This document shows, one piece after another, positions 46,106 to 58,000 of a stretch of DNA of 64,000 bases. The notes below the pieces were generated by a model that was given only the letters and a program-made list of their open reading frames with translations, did not search any database and was not told the DNA's origin. The translations under genes and the position numbers were made by a program. Position 1 is the stretch's first letter, and each line of letters starts with the position of its first letter. The stretch comes from Welwitschia mirabilis (Eukaryota > Gnetophyta > Gnetopsida > Welwitschiales): the NCBI GenBank assembly GCA_051453625.1, contig JBOZIK010000001.1, positions 69,093,951 through 69,157,950 of the forward strand. The letters run 5' to 3'.

Positions 46106-46720
46106 ACAATGGTTAATGATTTATCTATATATTATCAGGTCAAATAAATCTAAAGCAAATAAACATCGGATTAAAATTTATAATAAGACTCAAAATGAAA
46201 AAGGTTTTACCATGAAGAGAATAAGAAGTAATCATGGTGGTGAATTTGAAATCTTTTTTTTGAAAAATATTGCATTGAAAATGGTATTAACCATCAGTTT
46301 TTGACTCCAAAAATACCACAGCAAAATGGTATAGCTAAAATAAAGAATAAAGTACTTTAAGAAATGGCTCAAACTATATTAAATGATAAGGAAGTACATA
46401 AATCTTTTTGGGCTGAAGTAGTTAGCATAGCATGTTATATTATTAATAGAGTATATCTTAAACCTGGTTCTAATAAGACACCTTAAGAGCTATGGAATGG
46501 AAGATAACCATATGTGTCATACTTTAAAGTCTTTGAAAGTAAATGCTATGTCCTAAAATATAGAGAACACTTGAGTAAGTTTGAATCAAAAGCTAATGAA
46601 ACTATCTTCTTAGGATACTCAATGAGAAGTAAAGCTTATCTTGTTTTCAACAAAAGAAGCTTAATAGTAGAAGAATTAATAAATGTGCAAATTGATATTG
46701 AAATAAAAAGAAATTACACA
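46106..46720 (+). pseudogene. Copia integrase remnant
   Basis: The first part of the domain, with the zinc finger and the first catalytic Asp, lies in the gap 45852-46105. After it the frame reads NEKGFTMKRIRSNHGGEFE. The second catalytic Asp is Asn (codon 46230-46232). A T-run at about 46252-46261 shifts the frame. Then PKIPQQNGIAKIKNK follows, with the catalytic Glu changed to Lys (46337-46339). KSFWAEVVSIACYIINR and YFKVFESKCYVL lead to the C-terminal FLGYSMRSKAYLVFNKRSL, which stays open from 46514 to 46927. Both changes are G-to-A transitions. Confidence 0.92.
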
Positions 46721-47690
46721 GATGAAGAAGAAACCTTAATCATAAGCATTTCCACATTACATGAAGATGCTACCAAACCAAATGAAATTCAAGTAAAAGA
46801 AGGCACTCCGAAAAAGCCTAAACTTCTTAAAGATCATCCCTTAGACTCCATCATTAGAGAAGTTAACTCAAAAGTAAAGATAAAAAGTTCTATGAAAAAC
46901 TTGTGTGCCCATGTTTGTTATGTTTGAAATATAGAGCTCAAGAATTTTAAAGAAGTAGAAGCTCATGAAGAATGGATGTTGGCTATGCAAGATGAGTTAC
47001 AATAGTTTAAAAGAAACAATGTTTAAAAACTAGTAGAGAGACTAGAAAATAAAAATGTTATTGGTACAAAAAGGATATTTAAGAATGAGGGTGATGAAGA
47101 AAGTAATATTATCAAAAATAAAGCAAGACTAGTATCTCAAGGCTACAACTAAATAGAAGACATTAATGTAGAAGATACCTTTGCTCCTATTGCTAGGTTG
47201 GATAGCATTAGAATATTTTTATCTTTTGCAACCTTTAAGAACTTTAAGGTTTATCAAATGGATGTAAAAATTGTATTTTTGAATGAATCATTAATTTAAG
47301 AATTTTATATTAAACAACCATGAGGTTTTATTCATCCTTATAGATCTGATCATGTGTATAGGCTTAAGAAAGTTTAAATTAATTAAAACAAGATCCAAGA
47401 GAATGGTATGAAAAGTTAGCTACCTTTTTAAATGATAATGGATATGTTTTTATGAAGAAATTGAAAAATGATTTTATTATTATACATATTTATGTAGATG
47501 ATATTATTTTTGGTATCCCAAATGAAAAGTTATCAAAAGAATTTGCAAATATTATAACAAAGCAATTTGAAATGAGTATGTTTGGTGAAGTTAAAATGTT
47601 GCTTGGACTTCAGATTATGCAATGTAAAGATAAAATATTTATCTATCAATCCAAATATGCAAGAGATTTAATCAAATGATTTGGTTTAGA
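46721..47690 (+). pseudogene. Copia reverse transcriptase remnant
   Basis: After a Glu/Lys-rich linker, readable blocks are AMQDELXQFKRNNV, IGTKRIFKNEGDEESNII, ARLVSQGYN, DTFAPIARLDSIRIFLSFA, VYQMDVKIVFLNESL, and FYIKQP. A deletion or frame change at about 47375-47395 removes the segment before REWYEKL-like codons. The frame 47452-47679 is open for 75 codons and contains the YVDD box (47491-47502), intact, then FGIPNEKLSKEFANII, FEMSMFGEVKMLLGLQI, and IYQSKYARDLIK. Lysine and stop codons replace several Arg/Gln positions. Confidence 0.93.
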
Positions 47691-48340
47691 TAATGCAAAG
47701 ATAATTGACACTCCTATGTCTACTTCATGTAAAGTAATCTTAGATGAAAATGATAAATCAGTAGATTAAAAACTTTATAGAAGCATGATTGGTAGTTTAT
47801 TGTATTTAACTACAAGCAGATCAGATATTTTATTTTGTATTGGAGTGTGTGTAAGATATCAATCGAATTCAAAGGAATCACATTTTCAAGCAGTAAAAAG
47901 AATAATCAAGTATGTAAAATGCACATGTGATTATGGCTTATGGTATCCTAATGAAACATATTTCCATCTTACAGTTTTTAGTAATGTAGATTNNNNNNNN
48001 NNTAGAAGCTAAATATATTGTTGCAAGAAGTTGTTGCACTCATCTTTTATGGATGAAAGAAATGCTAAAATATTTTGGTGTTACTTTTCAATAAGTTCCT
48101 ATTTTTTGTAATAATAAAAGTACTATTAATATATATAAAAATCTTGTTTAGCACTTGAGAACAAAGCATAATGAACTTAGACATCATTTCCTTTAAGATC
48201 AAGTTAAAAAAGAACATATTTCTGTGAATTTTGTATCTATAGATCAACAATTAGTAGATATTTTTAATAAACCCCTGAACTTTAATACTTTTATTTATCT
48301 TAGACATGAGCTAAGGGTTCTCTCACCATCCTATAGTTAA
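47691..48340 (+). pseudogene. Copia RNase H remnant with 10-N gap
   Basis: Continues the RT frame: TPMSTSCKV, then an open run from 47785 with YRSMIGSLLYLTTSRSDILF, VKRIIKYVKCTCDYGLWY and FSNVD up to the gap (47993-48002). After the gap the text resumes at EAKYIVARSCCTHLLWMKEML, HLRTKHNELRHHFL, and VDIFNKPLN. About 40 codons that normally lie between these blocks are missing, so the 10 Ns are a placeholder, not a measured size. Confidence 0.92.
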
Positions 48341-48965
48341 TAGTAGGATGATTGACTAAACTGGTAATTCGGTTAACCAGAATAGGTACGTATTTTAGTT
48401 ATATACTTAGCTGCAGGTCTTTTAAAAGTTCTGTAGCTGTTACAGTAGCAGAAAAAAGATTGTCATCTATTTTGTCAATTCTGTTTTGATCTATTAATAA
48501 TTTTTGTGGAGTTTTATCTATGATTTTTGAATATTCTGATGTTTTATTTCATCTTATCATATTAACCAAATCATAGTTGATTTTCTTTTTGGATATTATG
48601 AGTTGAAAATTATCATCTCATTTACATACTTACTTTACAACTCTATCATGAATATTATTGTTAATATGGCATAATGTTAGAGGAGAAAATTTGATATTTT
48701 TGAACACATAGTTAAACTTTATATTTCTTTATCATTAATCTCAAAGAGGAAGAAAATGTAGTATTTGCAAAGTGTTTTCAATCATATGCATAAACTAAAA
48801 CTAGTTTATTTTAGAAATATTTTATATATACACTTTGCTTAATGTTTTTGATATGGCTTTGTAAAAAGGGAAGTTTTTATTATGTTAATTTGTTTTAAAT
48901 TTGTTTGATGAAAGAGCTTAAATTTATTTGATCTTGAAACCACTTATTTATCTACCATCAATGTC

Positions 48966-48977
48966 AAATGGGAAGAC
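48966..48977 (+). other. Polypurine tract of the copia element
   Basis: AAATGGGAAGAC abuts the 3' LTR start at 48978; purine-rich and in the correct place. Confidence 0.55.
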
Positions 48978-50168
48978 TATTAGATTATATGTTAACAATT
49001 GATGTCAAATAAAATATGCACCAGAAATATACTTAGTTGATTCACCCTCTAGAGGGGTTGACCGAAGCCTAAAGGGATCAACTACACCTAAAGCTATCAA
49101 AGGAAAATGGACTGCATTCATAGGGGTCGACCAGATTCTAATGGAATCAACCAAATCTATAACTTAGAGAATAATGTCCCTGAATTGAATGTCAAGGGGT
49201 GGACTAGATTTTCATNNNNNNNNNNNNNNNNNNNNNNNNNNNNNNNNNNNNTCCCAGACTAATAGAAACGGGATCGACCAGAACACGATGGAGTTGACTA
49301 AACATGAAGACATAAAGACCTAAGATGACCGAATTATTCTCTCAGGTGATCTATGTGATTCATGACATAATATGGGGTCAACTAGATTTTTGTGAGGTCG
49401 ATAGAATAATGTGGAAAATAAATTTTTCTAAACATTATGTATCCATTACCTATCCATTAACTAGCCGTTTATAGTCATTGGAGGTGCAATTCAAATGAAC
49501 TAAACCCTAATATTCTTCCACTATAAATAGCTAAGAAATAGATGAACTAAGATACTTTTTGAAAATGCTTACATTTGAAAAAATTATTTTGGAGCTAAAA
49601 GGTCAAGCTATGCTTTTACATTATTGTATATTGGCTTCAATACATCTAATTAAAGGAGCTCTATCATTAGTACATGTACTTCATTCAAAGTCAGATCTAG
49701 AACTACATTGGTGTATTATAATAGGAGGAGAGCTTCATCCATTATACTATTTTAAAACAAGTGATACTTGTGCTACTAAGGCATCACTACATTACTATTT
49801 AATTTGCTAAAGATTAAAACTAAGTCTTAAAAAGTCTATGCTAAAGGTTGATACTTAGCTTAAAAAAGTTCACTTGTAAAGGTTGTATGTGAACTTGAAA
49901 CACCGGGTGGAGTAACAGAGATCTGAGATCAAGCTTGAAATAAGCTGATCATCGAGAGTGGAGTAGGGGAGTTTCTCGAACTGATATAAATACAGCCTAC
50001 ATCTAATTGGTACTTTGTGTGTTTTATTTTTGATTCTTTACTTCAAATATTCCATTCTATTATGCACATCCTAGATTAGTTTACATTAATTTATTTTACA
50101 TTAATTATTACTATCTCTTACATTAATCATTACTTTTTTAAAGGAATTTAGGGTTTTCGATTCTATCA
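48978..50168 (+). repeat. 3' LTR of the copia element, with 36-N gap
   Basis: Starts TATTAGATTATATG and ends CTATCA. Aligned to the 5' LTR, the missing piece at the gap 49216-49251 is exactly 36 bases in the 5' copy, equal to the number of Ns. A frame of 83 codons (49559-49810) inside it is not preserved in the 5' LTR and is not called a gene. Confidence 0.92.
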
Positions 50169-50173
50169 TATAG
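50169..50173. repeat. Target-site duplication TATAG, right copy
   Basis: Identical to 43302-43306. Confidence 0.9.
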
Positions 50174-51440
50174 ATGTCTTAATTTACTATCTCTTGAATA
50201 GTCTATATAGTTTACATCAATAGAGCTTGAATCTACTCTAAAGTAGTATAGATCTTAGGTTTGTATACTTGGGATCTATTTACTTATCTTGGTATCTATA
50301 TGTCCATGTTCTATAGGTAATACATTAAAGTATAAATCTGTGTAAATTTTTACTTACCTATAGGCTATGATATACTAAAGCATCTGAACATAGTTGAGAG
50401 AAGGCATAAATATCCTAGAGTCTGAAGCTAATATGCCTCTGTGATAGCCCTGAGTCTCCTCTAGATAAATGTCAATAGATCTATTTGTTCATTCTGCTTA
50501 AATACTTCCAACATCTATAAGTATGCGATCATTACATGAGTATTATGAAATGATGAGTTAAAATATGGAACCATCCCTCTATGTAGGATCTCATAGGGAG
50601 GTGATAACTATGTAACCAAAAATTCTTGCCTATCTAAAGTTAAATTAGCTAGAATATCAAGTGTCGTGTCTATGTCCAATGCTCCTCTATGCTATTGGTT
50701 GAATATATATGTATGCTCCTAATACCACCTAAATTAGTTATTATAGAAATATGATTTGGAAAGATAGAAATCTCATGGCCTCAAATAGTAGCTACTATTA
50801 TGTCAATGAGTTGGTCATGATTGTTAGGATTCTGAGTTGGCCACGAGTATCAAAATGCCATTTTATATGAATTGTATTATAGAACTCCTTAGTCTCTAAC
50901 ACATAATATGCTCCCTACACATCTAAAGTACATAGAGCTATAGATCTTTAAGTCTTTAATCCACCTCTGGCTTTATGTGACTTATAAAATCATCAAAGTG
51001 TCTTTCAACATGAATGACCATAGTCTAAATAGTAAGGAATCTAGCATGACGAGGTAGAGGGTTGAATAAATCTATCCACTCAACCTTTAGTGGTATCAAT
51101 GAGCCTATCTCCTACTCAATAGCCTTGGCTTCTATGTTATCTTACCTAGTTCTACATGTGCATGACCTACTCAGTCATAAGTATGAAAAGTGTCACGCAA
51201 AGTCAAGTGGAAATCTTTAAAGTTTATTGTGTAAAAGCTTAAAATGATTCCATAAATAATTTTAAAAGGCTCAATACATTTCATATTACCTAATCCTATA
51301 AGGAGAACTATGAAATGCATAAAAAAGTCAAAAAGTGTAAATCAGTTAGGCCCCATGTAAGGTGAAAAATGAAAGTGCTCAAATGAAAAATCTAATCTAA
51401 TAGAAATGTAGTGTTATAATAATAATTTGTAGGAATTTGA
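50169..51440 (-). pseudogene. Family X, left copy, interrupted by copia
   Basis: Unknown protein. On the minus strand it aligns over about 1.3 kb with 61755-63668 (plus). Shared readable pieces are TMVIHVERHFDDFISHIKPEV, which is TMVIHVERYFTDFISYIELEV in the other copy (first 19 residues best kept), then a DTTLDILANLTLDR-like run, PYEILHRGM, and words around ATTTATCTAGAGGAGACT. Nucleotide similarity also covers about 400 bases upstream of the coding part. Stops are frequent. The copia element interrupts it at 50169; the remainder is at 43020-43306. I do not recognise a domain. It could be an extra ORF of a large retroelement or a transposon-captured gene. Confidence 0.55.
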
Positions 51441-51615
51441 TAGTGTATTTGGATTTTTTTTTAGGACATTTATACAGGTTTAGATGTAATACTAATGATT
51501 ATAGAGACCTAACATGATAATCATTAAAACATGTGATTCTTAGCATATTTAGAGGTTTCTCAGGCTTATTCTGATACTGATACTTAGAAGAAGGGCTTAC
51601 CATGTAGAAGACTAA

Positions 51616-51846
51616 TTTATCTTTGAAATTGAAGATAAGGAAGCCTACTATCCCATCTATCATTTCCATGATAGGTACGACGAAAACACTATTAACATGG
51701 ATAGAGATGCGAGGTTGACAATGGGGCCTAAAGCTTATGAAGTTCCATTTGATGTGAAGCGATGTCCCCTCTATTATCCCTATAATAATAATGATGATAT
51801 CTATTTTTTCATGGTTGCAAAGAATTATCTTTATAATGGGGTCAAG
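51616..51846 (+). pseudogene. Unassigned open run upstream of an LTR
   Basis: A 77-codon open run between a TAA at 51613 and a TAA at 51847. It reads with an even, protein-like mix: FEIEDKEAYYPIYHFHDRYD, then RDARLTMGPKAYEVPFDV and RCPLYYPYNNNDDIYFF. GC is higher than around it. It ends 15 bp before a plausible LTR start (TGTTAGGATT at 51861). I do not recognise the family. It might be the 3' end of an element or of a captured gene, with the stops former Gln codons. Confidence 0.35.
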
Positions 51847-51860
51847 TAACCTATTTGGGC

Positions 51861-52478
51861 TGTTAGGATTTCTTTTCTGACTTCTAGGATTAAGCTTCTA
51901 GAACTTCAATGTAAAACTATAAATACCCTTTCCCTTTTGTATTTTTGTTCCCATCATTTGTATTAGATATTCTTATAAATTAGATTAAGAAATAAGAGGT
52001 CTATCTAGTAGCTACAGAGAGGAGTTTCCTTATGGATGTAAAGTTCTTTGAATCAATACAATTACTCTTTTTATTTTAATTCTATTTATGTCCATTATGG
52101 TTTAAGTTGGTTATAGCTTAAGTGATGATTCTGTAATATATTTAGATTATAAGGGCAATCTTTATTAAGGTTAACTTTGATTAGTTTATATTTACATTAT
52201 TATTACATTTCCATTCCACATTACATTTCATATTCTATTTGGTTATCTCATAGTTCACATTGATTAGGAATAAGTTAAATAATCTTCTTTATTGATTTGA
52301 ATTATAAAGAAGCTAGTTCTTATGATAGGAGGATTAGGATCCAATAGAATTCATTTCACTTTCATTCACATTTTATCTTCATTTACTTACATTGCATTTT
52401 ACTTTGTTATTTAATTTTAGTAATTAAAATATAAAAAGACTAAAAACACCTTTGGAAATCAATTTTATAACTCTAAGA
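51861..52478 (+). mobile_element. LTR fragment of a second tRNA-Asp-primed gypsy element
   Basis: Starts TGTTAGGATT. It has a TATA box TATAAATACC (51918-51927), a T/C-rich leader, and words like GAATCAATACAATTAC typical of a transcribed LTR part. It runs into a tRNA-Asp-type primer site at 52480. The right end is set only by that site. No second copy is in the window, and no gag was recognisable downstream. Confidence 0.5.
51918..51927 (+). promoter_or_regulatory. TATA box of the LTR fragment
   Basis: TATAAATACC, about 57 bp into the putative LTR. Confidence 0.45.
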
Positions 52479-52479
52479 C

Positions 52480-52498
52480 TAGTGCCTTTATTAGGATT
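52480..52498 (+). other. Primer-binding site, decayed tRNA-Asp type
   Basis: TAGTGCCTTTATTAGGATT against TGGCGCCGTTGCCGGGGAT: ten identities, seven transitions and two transversions in 19 positions. The bias to transitions is what methylation-driven decay of this site would give. Confidence 0.6.
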
Positions 52499-52499
52499 A

Positions 52500-54272
52500 T
52501 GACATTTGGGTGAACTCTTATCTATACTAGAATGGTGTTTATGTAAGTAATTTCATTTATAGGTTTATCTAAAGAACTTCAAAATTTCATAAATTCATAC
52601 TATAACATTTTAGTGTCATTAATAGGAAATGCCATAAGGAGCTGGAGAATTATCACTAAATAAATAAGTATCTTAAATTATCTGTTTAGGTTATTTATTT
52701 GAATTAGTGTTGTATTTTTAGCATAGCTTAGAGTAGATTTATTTCAGTAATTTTTTCTTTTCCATATTTTTTAGTACTTATCATTCTCTCTGTCATCCCA
52801 ATGATATTGGACATAATAGTTTTGCAATTTTAAAATTAATTTCTACTTTTACAATTTTTCTTCTATTCATAGTTTGATATTGGACATAATAGTTTAATAA
52901 TTAAAAGAGGAAGAAATCATGCAATTTGTTTATGTAAGAAAGTAAATGTTTTAGGCCAATAGACTATCATAAAAATTATAAATCCATAATCCTCATGTTT
53001 TAAATTCCCATTTTTATTCTTTTCTTGTTTTACTTACATTTCTTATTAAGTATTTTTTAAGAATATTATTCAATAGATAATCTAGTTAACATTGTCTTTA
53101 TAAATTTTCAATTGTAATATCAAGTGATATTCATTCTTGGACTTCTTAAATGCTTAAAATTAATTTTTGAATTTATTAGTTTCCAAATTTGAGTGCTTCT
53201 AATTTGCCATAATTCTTACCTTCTAATTAGTAACTTTTCTTTTTTAATATTACTCTTTTAATTTCACTAATTTTGTTGATTGTAACATCTGTAAATGGTG
53301 TAGCATCTATCACTTCTCCTTTGATGGCTAAAACCTTATCCATGATGCATTTAATTAGTTAACATATTTTCATTTGAAAAGGAATGGCATGTTCATTTGT
53401 AATGATGTTAGCAGTTATGCCTTCCACTATTCATAGCATGTCCTCTTGATAGTAGATCATGTCCACTGTTCCTTTTTGGCCATGATGATTGGTAAACTTG
53501 TCTTCTATTTGAGGAATTCAAATTAATCTCATTCTTAGTTTTACAAAATGTAGACCATATTTTGAAGTTGTGATTATAACCTTTGTAATTAAAAGAAAAA
53601 AATATTTAAATATTTAGATTTTATTATCTATGCTAGTGCTAATTGCCTTATGATTTTTTTATGAATTTTGAGGATAATACTTAATAGCTCTTTTTCTTTT
53701 TCTATGCTTCAAGTAAACACTCTAATTACACTTTCTAACTTTTCCTTCACATTCCTCATCCTTCTTCTTTATTTGTATTGTCTTACCAAGTATCACCTCC
53801 TCCCCTATGAGATTAGCTCCCTACAAAAATTAATCTAACCAAATAATATTTATGGAAAAAAGAGGGTAGGGCCTTTTTTAAGATGAAATTAATATGGATG
53901 TAATACTAATCACTATAGCGAGTCCATATTTAACTAACTTATAATACACATGTCTCATTTTGCTTGACTATCAGTCATAGGGCTAAGTAAGAGAACTATT
54001 TAAAGGAAAAGATATGTGTATCAATATTGAGAAAGGGAAAAGGATATATACAACTGTCTCTCTATTAGGTATTTCAAATTCTATCTTTATAAGTGTTTTA
54101 GTTTTATTTTGTTCATCTTTCATTATTACTAAATAATTTTATATATCTATTAAAATTAAAAAAAATAAATAGCTTCACATTCATTCACAATTGAAAAGAT
54201 AATTGTGGAATGCTTTTATTTAATGTAATTGCTTTTGAAGGTTATGATTGCTACATAAGACTCTTATAAGAA
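52500..54272. other. No gene recognised
   Basis: AT-rich DNA downstream of the LTR fragment. Minor T/C-rich tracts; no domain found. Confidence 0.4.
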
Positions 54273-55008
54273 NNNNNNNNNNNNNNNNNNNNNNNNNNNN
54301 NNNNNNNNNNNNNNNNNNNNNNNNNNNNNNNNNNNNNNNNNNNNNNNNNNNNNNNNNNNNNNNNNNNNNNNNNNNNNNNNNNNNNNNNNNNNNNNNNNNN
54401 NNNNNNNNNNNNNNNNNNNNNNNNNNNNNNNNNNNNNNNNNNNNNNNNNNNNNNNNNNNNNNNNNNNNNNNNNNNNNNNNNNNNNNNNNNNNNNNNNNNN
54501 NNNNNNNNNNNNNNNNNNNNNNNNNNNNNNNNNNNNNNNNNNNNNNNNNNNNNNNNNNNNNNNNNNNNNNNNNNNNNNNNNNNNNNNNNNNNNNNNNNNN
54601 NNNNNNNNNNNNNNNNNNNNNNNNNNNNNNNNNNNNNNNNNNNNNNNNNNNNNNNNNNNNNNNNNNNNNNNNNNNNNNNNNNNNNNNNNNNNNNNNNNNN
54701 NNNNNNNNNNNNNNNNNNNNNNNNNNNNNNNNNNNNNNNNNNNNNNNNNNNNNNNNNNNNNNNNNNNNNNNNNNNNNNNNNNNNNNNNNNNNNNNNNNNN
54801 NNNNNNNNNNNNNNNNNNNNNNNNNNNNNNNNNNNNNNNNNNNNNNNNNNNNNNNNNNNNNNNNNNNNNNNNNNNNNNNNNNNNNNNNNNNNNNNNNNNN
54901 NNNNNNNNNNNNNNNNNNNNNNNNNNNNNNNNNNNNNNNNNNNNNNNNNNNNNNNNNNNNNNNNNNNNNNNNNNNNNNNNNNNNNNNNNNNNNNNNNNNN
55001 NNNNNNNN

Positions 55009-58000
55009 CTTGTAGTGATGTAGTATGATGAATAAGAGTAGCATATGCTATCAACCTTTATATTTTCTTTGTATGACATAGATTTTTTATCTGTTTGAAT
55101 TACATTTCATAATTCGTCATTTGATTCAACTAGCATGCTACTTTCTTTAAGTGAGAATGAAAAGAGAAATGTTATTAAATGCACTTGCAAAAGATTCAAT
55201 AACAACATTTCTTATAAGAGTTTAATAATTTTTGGTAATGGTAGTGCTTTGAAGGAATGTACGAAAATGACTAGCAATGACATCTATGGTGAAAGCGAGT
55301 TGTTAGATTTGAATTTCATAAAAAGCTTTTTACTTCTAATGAGAAAGAAAAATACATTTTCTAGTCTAGTGAACCTCTTAAATAAGGTTTTAAAGATACA
55401 GGATCATTAACTTTTGTTCTACTGGGGAAGTCTTCTATTAGTTTTGATATGAGTTATGGATATGTAATTTGTCAAACAAAATTTCTAGACTTATTATTTT
55501 CTTAATAGATCTATTTCCAAAGGTGGGTTATCCATTTTAGCCAAATGGTTAAGTGTGGCATATACAGAGGATAAATAACTATGCTAGATATTATTTTCAA
55601 GGTGATCTTAAGCTATTATGGATTAATGTTCTTCAAAGAGATATGGATATTTGGTAGGCATATTGATATGTATATTCCAATCTTCTACAGGTTCATAGTC
55701 GTTTGCCTTTGTAGATATCAACCATTCTATAGACAATTAATAAATTTCTGTTTTATCACACTTAAGATCTTTTCAAATTCCTTCTATAAAATTCTTATTA
55801 TCTATGGCCTATATCAGTTAGACCAATGTTCCTTTGCTTGAGATTATATATTTTTACTTCTACAGATTTCCTATTAAGAGATGACTTTACCTATTAATTA
55901 AAATTTTTTGTGATATGTTATTTTCTACCTTGTTTTTCTTTAAATATTTACATTTTACATTATGTTAAATTAATTGGCATTATAAATGGCTTTATCAATA
56001 ATAAGTTTTCTTATCTTGTTATTTCAAATTACTTTTAAGTTTTCTAGTTTACATTTAATGATGCCTAAACTTTCCTATTTGTATCTTTTATCATATTCCT
56101 TTACTTACTAATGTCAATGCAATAAAGTTTAGGATATTCATTAATAATTATCCCTAAATGGCTATTGAGTTTTATGGTTGTATCCCACATCTATTCATAT
56201 TAGTTCATACAATTTTCATGTAATTGTTATAATTTATAAATAATAATGATACAAAAGTGGTTATGATAACTTATGTTATATAAATTAAAAATTCTAACTT
56301 TGAGAACTTATAAGACTAGTTCTGCAAGTTGCCTTTGATAACAAGGAGAAGGATACTACTATTCATGGAATGCATAAAATAGTACCTCTATAACAAGTGT
56401 TCCTAGAGAAGTGTAGGGATTAAAAAGTCAAAATTGTAGGACTAGTCTTCCTATTTCTCAAAGTTTCCTTAGCCAAAGAACCATACAACTTTTCTTGAAT
56501 TTTAATGTTATCACCAGCCATTTTAAAGTTTTAATAAAATGAAGTACGCTTGGTGTAGCATTACACTCTCTAAAAAAGATGCTTAGAGGAAGAGAAAGAA
56601 AGATCATAATGATGGCTCAACTCAAGGGAATGGGGATGGCATAAAAAGGATCAAATCCTCTTGCATAAGAAAAAAACATTGTAGATCCTAGACCTCTTTG
56701 TTCCTTAGAGCATTACAGCCTCTAAATTTTCTTCTCTATAACATCTAGCATTGATTTTGAATACAATTGTATTTTTTTAATTGGCTGCTTTACCCTATGA
56801 TTTATACTCAAATAATCTATGAGCTAAAACTTTATCTTGTATTACAAAAGTATTATATGCAATTAGAACTTTTTAATGACCATGATGGAGACCTTTGTAA
56901 TGGGAATACACTAAAATGCATTAGCAAGGCTATTTTTATAGAAGGAAGGAAGCCATTTGACCAATAGAATAAATAATATAGCATTAAAAGGGAAGATGAC
57001 ATCAAACCAAGACATAAAACAAGCATTATCATAGAACATTAAAATAGTGAAGCTAGTTAAAAATAAGGAATATGCAATGATCAAAATTAGGAAACATCAA
57101 ATAAGACATAAGAGATCATGATTGTAGGAAATATTATTTCATAAGTTTTAAAAAATTGTAGATGATTCATTATTTTTCCATCTCACCCCTAGCACAAGAA
57201 GGATAACAAAAGGCATGGTATTATCATATGAGTTTTTCTATCCTTGCAGTAATTGTTCAATGAGCTAGCCAAACATTTTTGATTTCATGGCTCTTGCCAA
57301 TATATAAATATTGATGATCTTCTCAAGGATGAATCTTTTAATCCTTAAGATAAACAAATAGTTATCTATGTACTGCTAGATGTTCCTAATAATGCAAAGG
57401 ATAATCATATTGTTTCTTGTAAAATCTTCCTCTCTTCATCTAATAAGAATATTGTTATTCATGATTCTATAATTCGCACAAAACTTAGGATTAATTAAAT
57501 TTGATAAAAAATAGATTGAAAGTGAAACATTATAGGAATTCAAAGGAAACCATAAATAAACTAATCAAAATAAGCTTTAAGAAAATGGTTTGCAGAAACT
57601 AAGGCCCTCTAAGATAGCTATAGCTCTACTAAGATGACAATTGAAGGATCAATATTATTCAAGACTTCTAAATACTTATGTAGTAATGGACTTAATTCAT
57701 CTTAACAAAATGACAAAAAAACCCATAATGTGAATGTAGTTTTAAGATTCAAAAGTGTCAAGGATCTTATTAAAAATATTGATAATAGTGCATATCATAA
57801 GGTCTTTACACAGTTAGAGTTTATTAAAAACATGGCTATGGATTTAGTTATACCTCTTCAATAGGTAAAGACTTGAGAAAAATTACACCTTTTAGTGCTA
57901 AAAGCTAAGCTCATTTTGAAGAATGCAATTTTGCCTTTAAGTTGATCCTTTTATAAATATATTATTCTTGCATGCTGATTCTTTTTCAAATATTCTAAAA

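Larger units (their letters stand above)
43307..50168 (+). mobile_element. Ty1/copia LTR retrotransposon, SIRE-like, 6.9 kb, decayed
   Basis: End-to-end element with 5' LTR (43307-44590), tRNA-iMet primer site, gag remnant, protease, integrase, RT, RNase H, polypurine tract and 3' LTR (48978-50168), flanked by TATAG. Integrase before RT proves the copia order. The gag-protease spacing, the IRS-x-HGGEFE-type integrase motif, LTRs of about 1.2 kb and the RNase H end resemble SIRE/Maximus elements; that lineage call is from memory of motifs. It is inactive: stops, a frameshift and changed catalytic residues. It is nested in family X. Four gaps lie inside (45852-46105, 47993-48002, 49216-49251, and the unresolved part of RNase H). 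The LTRs differ visibly, so it is not recent. Confidence 0.93.

Noticed and set aside
49559-49810. 83-codon open frame in the copia 3' LTR
   Set aside because: Not kept open in the 5' LTR, so there is no evidence for a gene.
54220-55079. Open frames of 255-274 codons
   Set aside because: Created by a 736-N gap; only a few codons are real on each side.
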